In this document: positions 56,901-64,000 of the stretch, in pieces
How positions within the stretch are numbered: position 1 is the stretch's first letter
How the letters are laid out: every line of letters starts with the position of its first letter
Origin: Bemisia tabaci
Lineage: Eukaryota > Arthropoda > Insecta > Hemiptera > Aleyrodidae
Reading direction: 5' to 3'
Assembly (NCBI RefSeq): GCF_918797505.1
Contig: NC_092793.1
Coordinates: 69,683,660-69,747,659 of the forward strand
DNA: 64,000 bases
Notes under the pieces: model-generated
Seen by the model: only the letters and a program-made list of their open reading frames with translations
What the model was told of the DNA's origin: nothing
Databases searched by the model: none
Translations under genes and position numbers: made by a program

Positions 56901-59605
56901 CGATTCGGGTGACTCCAAGACCCTCCACCAGTCAACAAAAACCAACAATAACGACTAATACAACACCAGTCACAACCAAAGCGGCTGCAACAACAACAAC
57001 TACATTGGGCACAACCACGGGCAGTACAACGACGACTACGACACCGGTGCCACCTACAACTACATACGCACCCACCACAACAACGACAACAACAACAACG
57101 ACAACCAGCACCACCACTACCACGCAGAGACCATCACTCGAAACAGCACCACCGACCAAATTCTCTCCTCAGTATACATACAAATATCCAGTCAAAAAGC
57201 CAGGCGGATCTTTGCATGGTCCATACTACTATCCCACAACACCGCTACAACTCAAACATGCAGCAGCTCAGCTTGCAGCGGCACATAACAATTCTCTCAA
57301 GATGAACCTGACCAGTCACCCTCCATTAGAGCGAGTTCCTTTCCCAACAAATATTTTTAAACAAGGAGGCTCATCACCAATGTATATGTCTACGGCAATG
57401 TTCAGGAATGCCACGAATAGGACGCCAGGCCTGTCGACATCTGTTAATTCTTTCAGCTCTCCTAACACAACGACCTCGTACCAAAATACACCTTCCACAT
57501 ATTCCATCCGTCCCTCGTTGCAAAATTACACATCAAGCGTTTTGATGTCAAGCCAAAGATACTCAAATAAAGAACCCGCAACAACCACCGAAATTCCCCA
57601 GTCATCTAAGATCACCACTGCGGCGCAATTTATCTCAAACGGTCATCAAAACTACATAACGAAACCCCCACCAAGTTCATCAACCCTCGGAAGTCTGAAA
57701 AACACTTCAAGCTCTCAAAGTTTCCAGAAAGTTTCGGTGCAAGACCATACACCAACTTCAACTCCCTCGTATAAGAATGCAGGATTGCAAAAGATTTCAT
57801 CCGATACCACCCAGCGTTTCCGACCTACTCAAATGAAACTGTCTTCTAATAGTCAATTTTTGTCTAATAAGAGTCCTTCAACACACAGTGTTTCAACTGA
57901 TGCCTTGAAAGGAGAGTCCCGGCCCAGGATTCCCTCGACAACTACGAGTAGGTTTGAAGAATATATTCCGGTACAAACACAACAACATACCACGTCTTAC
58001 CGCCACTCAACATCCGCGACTCCATCCACCGCAACAACCTCGAAGTTGATGTCGGATCAAAGCACAGAGAAAATCAGTTCTCACGGTCAAATATTCACGG
58101 GAACCTTCAGCTCAATAGACGATGCTGTGAAAAAGCTCTCGACACTCAGTCTAAAGCATGACCCTATGAGTGATGCTCTCAGCAGTACAATTTATACGTC
58201 AACTGCTGCCACTACCGAAAAGAGCACGATTGCATCTTCTCCAGAGAAAACCTCATCTTTGAAAAGCACACAGATCACAATGGATGACCCAGTGACGGAC
58301 AAGGTTGAAATTAAACCGACCACCAATTCCTCCATAGATGATCACATCCAAGATGGAATCTCGGCGGTAACGAACATTCTTTTACAAAGCAAAGGCCCTG
58401 ACTCCCATTTAACAAATTCAACGACTCTCAATAGAGATTTAGTTCAGGCGTTAGAGGAAGGTGCCTTACTTATGCCAAACGCTGTTCTAGGAGAGATGAA
58501 GCACTCTGGGTCGATAGAATCTCAAATCGTCAGTAATATGACCGACGAAGCGGAAACCGAGAGAACGGCCGGAGAAGTCGTGGATAGCACCGAAGGAGTA
58601 ATATACACCACGATCTTAGACAGCCTCACAACGATGGGTTCCAAAAAAGAGACAGACTCCAAAGAAAACTGGCTGTCGGATAGCTCAAACCTGGAGAGCG
58701 TCGAAATCATCGAACAAAAAAGTGAATCAGTAGCTAAGTCAAGTGACGATAATAATTTAGAGTCAGAAGGACTAACAACAACAGCCGAGTATAATGAGCC
58801 AGTCACCGAGACAACGAAAAAAGATTTTATCTCCGAGACTACTACGATTCCCGAAGCAGAGGAATCGTATGCAGAGGTAACTACCATCCCCCCAAATCTC
58901 GATGATGGTTTAAATAAATTTAGAACAGAATTATTGGACAAGGATGATACCAAGACGACAATCAAGGAACCTGAAGTCACAACTACTAGCACGACGGTCA
59001 CGACCTCAGCTCCAGTGGTTCCATCTACCAAAGTTACAACGGAGCCCAGTACAACCACTTCAACCACAACTACCACTGCGAGTCCTGTGCCAGCGAAAGA
59101 ACCTGTGAACGATTTTGTCTCCGAGAAAACAGCATCGAGGCCCGTTGTGAAACCAACTTTCAGCGCGGTGCCAAGCATCCCGAAGATTCCAGGTCCTGGG
59201 GCGTACCGCCCTATCACGCCACCTACAGCGGTCGAACTGCACCCCGCTCCTCATGAGAGTATGGGATTGGAGGCGAGCATAGCTTTCTTAGGAGATGATG
59301 TTAGACGCTTCTCTGACCTGTGCAATGAGCTGTCGTTCCGCATGTGGACTTCAATCACGGGTAAAGGCATGATTTCATCGAGAAGTTTGGTTTTGTCGCC
59401 GTTTGCTGTGACTTCAATGCTGGCCATGGTATTCCTCGGTGCTAGAGGCTCAACCTCTGGCCAAATGAATGATGTTCTAAGATTGGATGATATGGTCACA
59501 TTCAACCCTCACCAAGTGCTCCAGAATATAACTGAGTCGGTCATCAACTCTAGAAACATTGGGAGTTCAACGGCAGCATTTGTGCGAGAGTTGTACAGTG
59601 ATAAG
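53908..59605 (+). CDS. Serpin with mucin-like extension, exon 2 (PTS-rich domain and start of serpin fold)
   Basis: A single 5.7-kb exon encodes residues 39 to 1938 of the joined protein. After an acidic N-terminal part (to about residue 250), residues ~290-650 carry degenerate short repeats built on TEK-Y and S-S-T-EK patterns. Nearly pure Thr runs follow near residues 885-915, 1050-1113 and 1730-1766, with many N-x-S/T sequons. This is the composition of a heavily O-glycosylated mucin domain. From about residue 1836 the sequence becomes a serpin: helix A, then the diagnostic stretch LSPFAVTSMLAMVFLGARG followed by ST-GQM, and it stops before the rest of the fold. The open frame runs to a stop at 59713, but a strong donor AAG|gtaagt at 59606 and a matching exon at 62229 show that the tail is intron. 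The open frame extends upstream to 53885 only through intron. Serpins are about 370-400 residues, so the extension is roughly five times the length of the family domain. I do not claim an orthologue. Confidence 0.9.
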
Positions 59606-62228
59606 GTAAGTTTCTTCTCCCCGCCCTTTCTTCTTCTGAAGTTCAACATTTTATTATCTTATTGTATCGGGAGCATATTTTTGATACACCTTTGTTTTCG
59701 CCGAAGTAACTAGTTTGATAATGAATCACATTTTTGGAACATTTTACTCCTTTGGATTTAGTTTTAAACAATATCTATTGGAATTTTTCCTGCTTTTTTC
59801 CAGAATACTTGTGAAAATGTAAAAGAATAACATTTAATTGGTTCCCTATGGAAATCTTAAACATTACCGGATATTGTGAAATGTGATGATCAAGATACTT
59901 AATGATAAAATAGACTAGCGTATAAACTTGCATTATATTAATTTTCTTTATTTGGAGAGGTCTTTTACAGTTTTTAACAATTTCGTGAATAACAAGTAAA
60001 CACCCTTATCTCTAGTCTTCAATGGCTCAATATTAGTTTCAATCATTCTTTCTACAAAGAGTCTCCAATTTTCTTACTCTTCGTTCCAGAAATTTTTTCT
60101 CATATTCTTTTAATTATGGGAGAGATACTGTCTCATTTGCCTTGTTGGGTTAGTCATTTTTACTTATGACACCTTACTGAAATAAGAAAAACAACACATT
60201 CAGCTCAAAAAATCTCACAAAGAAACTAAAAACTTAAAAATATGTTTTACGCTTCGTTGGCAAAATTGTCTTCGCTGCTGCGGACTGGCCGGTCTAAAGA
60301 TTGAGAACTACGCCAACGGGGTCATTCAGTTGCACCATACACTAACTGACGGATGTCCCCCACTAACAGATTTACGGCAAATATTTCTCGAGATTTTTAC
60401 GAAATTTAAAAGTATTAAAATAAAAACCAATTCAATTTACAAGAATTCACAGGTCACGAGAATCAAGTTTACAATTACTTTTTTTCTATTCATTTTAGGG
60501 CTTTTGATAAAAATGATATGTTTTTTTTTAACAAATGCGGTATCCGAGAAAATAAAACAGTAATAACAGACATTTGTTTAATCGAGGGAGAGATGTGTGA
60601 AACAAACAGAAAGGGGATAGTTCTCGGCGAAATATCCATCTTTGTTCAGAAATAATTTCAAAAGTTGTATGAAATTTGTTGATCAATCGGAGAGCGGCAC
60701 TTTTTTTAAGTAAAATGATTGAGATGACAATAGTTCCTCTACACGCACTCATTTATTCAGATGCAACAACTGACAACTCTCATGCAATGATGAAGAGGTA
60801 AGAAAAGCTAAAGTGCCTTCAATTTTGAACACGCAACACGCATGTTCGTGGAACACGAATAGTTGCATCAAGGCGCCGCGCGGTAGCGAACTCACTGTCA
60901 GTGTAGTATTCGTAGTTGAGATAATCGCCGATTTGAATCGGTGATTCTGAAAAATACGTAAACGCCAGAATTTTAAATACGAGGAAAACAATAAAAAACA
61001 GTTTTAATGGATCCGTTCTAAGTTTCAGAGCTCTGGAACATTAAAGCGATTAATTAATTAATCACATTATTTTATAATCCATTATTCAAAACGAGTCAAT
61101 TATCACAGTTTCTAATGTATTTATCGCGTTTTCGTTTCTGGCGTTTAAGTCTTTTCAAGAATGGCCAGTTCGATTTTTGGCCGTAGATGCTCTGGTCTCG
61201 TGTCTTTAACTGGTAATACTCTCCCTAAGTATGTACTTTGTCATTAGATTACTACAGCTGACAAGTCCCGTGGATCTCTGCTCTGAATAAGAAGTGAGGA
61301 AAGCGAAAGTGCCTTCAATTTTTTAGTATGCAATACGCACATCCGTGAAACACGAATAGTTGGATTAAGGCGCCTCTGTCAACTCAATCTAGTCTTGTAA
61401 AGCGGAATAACGCCTCTAATTGATGAATATGCATCACGCACATCCACGATACGCAAAGTATAAGCATTCAAAAAACTCGAAAAGTATGAAAAACTTTTCA
61501 GAAAAGTACAAAAATAAGTTGTAACATGGATTTACGTAGCCTATAGATTGTTTTGATACTTTTTTGGATCGTTCAAAATCTAGTAATTAAATCGTCAAAG
61601 GTCGGTCAGTGGGGGATATTCGTCGATTAGCTTATGGATTGCATTCCAAATTAATTACCGGCACCAACTAATTTTTAGACTTTTGACCAATCAGTCCGCG
61701 GACTTGCTAACCAATTCACGGAATAGGCAAGAGCCTTGGTCAGTTTGCGGACTGGCCAACGAGGATGGACGGGACAAAAAAGTTATCCGGTCTCCGTACT
61801 GGGCAATTTCGCCAACGGGGTGTAACATACGCATTAACCTTTACCTGGGTACCATGAAATTTTTCAATCCTTGAACTTATTTTTACACATACCATTCCAA
61901 CAATTTTTAGATATTTTGTTTTGTTTCTCGGTAAGCTCCTCTGAGATAAAAACAACTGCTCTTCATTGAAACAAATGTTAGGGCCCTTGAAATTGAATTT
62001 TTTACAAGCTTTGAGGACGAGGAGTAGGAGCTATTCCGATGACCCAACTCTCAACCTAGAGGATTAAAATTTGATTATGCAGTGCTCTCTCTTAGACAGG
62101 TAGCAAATGCTCTGTCTATCTTACCTTTCGAAACAGTCCATCTAACTCACAGCAATGATCTTGTAAAAACTTTTAAGCATGATTAAAGACCCTGTAAGTG
62201 ATATTGTTTTTTTTTTCTTTCCTTGTAG
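59606..62228 (+). other. Intron 2 of the serpin gene, with diverged duplications
   Basis: A 2.6-kb phase-0 intron. It holds two related segments, 60790-60905 and 61285-61400, that share AAAGTGCCTTCAATTTT followed by a CACGAATAGTTG motif, and a third weaker copy at 61400-61455. A second pair shares GCGGACTGGCC and GCCAACGGGGT (near 60279-60322 and 61746-61822). No convincing coding exon was found, and the reading frame joins directly across the intron. Confidence 0.6.
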
Positions 62229-62447
62229 AGCAAAGGAAAAATACTTGAATTTTACAAAGAGCGGGCGCAGCAATACTATGACGGTCATGTAGAGGAAGTC
62301 AACTTTTCTACAATCGGTGACGTGTTGAGGCGGCGAACAAATCTTTTGATTAAACGCCAAACTCTGGGTCGTATTCCCGAATACCTTCGAGGGTCCAGTC
62401 TCAACTTGAAACCGCCAATGGCAGCCTTCGCAGCGAACATATTCCAG
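62229..62447 (+). CDS. Serpin with mucin-like extension, exon 3 (serpin domain, continued)
   Basis: This 219-base, phase-0 exon encodes 73 residues (1939-2011). It is bounded by the acceptor ttccttgtag at 62219-62228 and the donor CAG|gtaatt at 62448. Joined to exon 2 it reads FVRELYSDK then SKGKILEFYKERAQQYYDG and HVEEVNFS. This matches the serpin strand s2A - helix E/F region, where the family has a Phe-rich helix, a YY-x pair and a V-x-F motif. The usual following AxxxINxWVxxxTxGKI segment is replaced by a diverged basic sequence (DVLRRRTNLLIKRQTLGRIP), so helix F differs from the consensus. The C-terminal half, including the reactive-centre loop that decides whether the serpin is inhibitory, is outside the window. 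Confidence 0.85.
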
Positions 62448-62668
62448 GTAATTTCAGCTAAATTTGTGATTTTTAAAACTATGAAAGCAGACTCATACAT
62501 ATAATTACGTAAATAAAGTTGAAAAAGGCCTAGTGCTAGAAAAAACCCTTGGATCGTTCCTTGCAGGTGGAGAATATTTTAAGGAAGCTCCTTTTAGTTT
62601 TTCAGCACTCTTTAGTTTTTTTCAGCGCTTCGCGCCTGCACGTTACGCGTTGCTCTGGTTTTATTTTT

Positions 62669-62749
62669 GGACGTACCTATTTATACTAAAAGGAACTATG
62701 TCACACACAATCCCTACGCACATAGTTCCTTTTAGCAGAAATACGTTCA
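62669..62749. mobile_element. Family A MITE, short class, in serpin intron 3
   Basis: GGACGTACCTATTTATACT / AGCAGAAATACGTTC around GGAACTATG / CATAGTTCC. Flanks TTTT and ACTT do not match well. Confidence 0.75.
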
Positions 62750-62828
62750 CTTCAGAGTCTGATGCGAAAATAACTTCGCTGAGCATCGACATTTTGTCAC
62801 TCTTCTGACTTAAGAGCGTATCTCAATT

Positions 62829-62904
62829 GGACGTATTTATGCTAAAAGGTACTATGTGCATAGGTTTCCCATGAGACATAGTTCCTTTTGGCAGAAATAT
62901 GTTC
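62829..62904. mobile_element. Family A MITE, 76-bp class, AATT duplication, in serpin intron 3
   Basis: GGACGTATTTATGCT / GGCAGAAATATGTTC with exact AATT flanks (62825-62828, 62905-62908). Confidence 0.85.
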
Positions 62905-63099
62905 AATTTCCATGTGAGCCCCGTCTTACGTATAAATCCATGCTTTCTGAGACTCATGTGGAAATCGAGGTACACCCTCACGTCGGAGGAGCGACGATTT
63001 CTGGTTCTTTCGAAACAAAGGGATGATGATTAAAAATGCGGAAACGTAGGACACGTTTTTTACAACGAAACTAACTGAAAGTAAACAAGATATGAATGT

Positions 63100-63470
63100 T
63101 CTTTGATGCGTAAATTCAAACTTCCCGATCATTAAAAAAAACCATAATCTACTCAAGTTGAATCGCACACTAAAGGTAATTGTGGCCTTTGCAGTATGAA
63201 AATATGCCACCTCGATGTCTGCAATTCGAGCCAGCTATCGCACATTTTACACTATGAACAACTTGGGGTGGGAAAAGAAAACCAACTCTCTCTTATAGAG
63301 AAACCGGTGCGCGATTTGATTCGGGTGGACTCTTGTTTTTCACGTGAGCGGGTAATTCAAATTTTTCGTAACCAGTGATAAAAACGTTGATATCTTGATT
63401 AGGAATCAAATTCAGTAATTTTTGTTGCGCAAATCGTGTTCTACGTGGAATATAAAGAGGTAACACGTAG
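63100..63470 (-). mobile_element. Family C element, diverged copy, in serpin intron 3
   Basis: Shares with 1990-2395 CTCAAGTTGAATCGCACAC-type sequence, AGTATGAAAATATG, GCGCGATTTGATTCG and GTTGCGCAAATCGTGTTC. Ends are not precise. Confidence 0.6.
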
Positions 63471-64000
63471 ACTTCATTTTGCTATTAGAAATCACTATTT
63501 CTGGCTCAACCGCAAAAACACTTATGTACAAAGGGAAACTAATGGTACTATAAGTTATAGGACATTTCGTCAACGATTTTTTGTCCGCGCACCTGTTTTT
63601 TCCAGTAATTTACGTCCACGCGTTTTTTCGACACGGGAGTTTTGGTCCACGTGCCAGTTGAGACCCTAAGTTAATTGGCCCACATGTAAATACAAACGAC
63701 AATTGCTCACGACGTTTTGGATGAAAATATATAATGTCTTGGAAGAATGAGGGTTTGCTTGTTTTTTTGTTTTGTCTGTTTGGTCCAACGGAGAATAATA
63801 TGTAGTTGAGAGTTTTGGTAAAAATGGGGGAGCGTCAATTCCATGAAATAAAATTCACTAAAACTCTCTGCACCTCTTTGGTGTAACAGGGCTTATTTAT
63901 CTTTCAAGAAATTCCCACCTTGTTATACCTGAACCGGATGAACCTCTATATTTGCCTCAGCTAAAGACTCTTAGATTTTTCCTGAGTACGATAAGTATCT

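Larger units (their letters stand above)
62448..64000 (+). other. Intron 3 of the serpin gene (open at window edge)
   Basis: Sequence after the donor at 62448. No further serpin exon is visible up to 64000. The intron carries two short family A elements (62669-62749, 62829-62904) and a family C copy (about 63100-63470). Confidence 0.55.

Noticed and set aside
58522..59217. 231-codon minus-strand frame
   Set aside because: It is a shadow of the Thr-rich serpin exon, giving a Val/Ser-rich antisense product.
1..64000. CRISPR array, tRNA or rRNA genes
   Set aside because: No regularly spaced identical repeats with unique spacers, no cloverleaf with a T-loop consensus, and no rRNA core motif was seen on reading. 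A dedicated tRNA scan was not possible.

Overview
This window is eukaryotic nuclear DNA, almost certainly from an insect. The sequence is AT-rich with scattered CpG-rich islands. Genes have spliceosomal introns (GT...AG), intergenic space is very long, and the non-coding DNA is packed with short non-autonomous DNA transposons (MITEs), many nested inside one another. The repeat style and the serpin suggest a hemipteran; a whitefly such as Bemisia tabaci is my best guess, but it rests on memory of repeat style and no search was run.

One gene is well supported. From 53194 to the right edge, on the + strand, lies the 5' part of a secreted serpin with a huge N-terminal extension. Exon 1 (53194-53309) encodes a signal peptide. 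Exon 2 (53908-59605) encodes about 1,800 residues of Ser/Thr/Pro-rich mucin-like sequence and then the first ~100 residues of a serpin domain. Exon 3 (62229-62447) continues the serpin domain. The reading frame is kept across both junctions, giving 2,011 residues inside the window. The rest of the serpin fold, including the reactive-centre loop, lies beyond the window.

The first 53 kb holds no convincing gene. One possible terminal exon with a poly(A) signal lies at 36261-36556. A CpG-rich block at 6750-7182 ends in a splice-donor-like site and could be a promoter plus first exon. Other CpG-rich islands lie near 32470-32700, 34740-34930, 45060-45480, 47480-47840 and 49300-49500.

The rest is a repeat landscape. 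I distinguish at least fifteen repeat families and label them A to S for this window only. Family A has termini GGACGTATTT and 4-bp target duplications, with size classes of 76, 122 and ~380 bp. Family B is ~275 bp with about ten copies. Other families are C (545 bp), D/J, E, F, G, H, L, Q and several single elements. Some insertions can be dated relative to each other by nesting: C and D inside B; L inside B and inside a TC-rich satellite; J inside a CAYTG-ended element; and a pogo-like MITE inside a long family A copy. Larger structures are a 1.35-kb element with an 11-bp target duplication and subterminal GTCCAC clusters (27320-28665), a 614-bp foldback element (49669-50282), 260-bp inverted arms around a CpG-rich block (44678-46370), a ~330-bp-period TC-rich array (4590-6715) and a 420-bp CTT/CTC microsatellite (51673-52090). 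I saw no rRNA, tRNA or CRISPR array.
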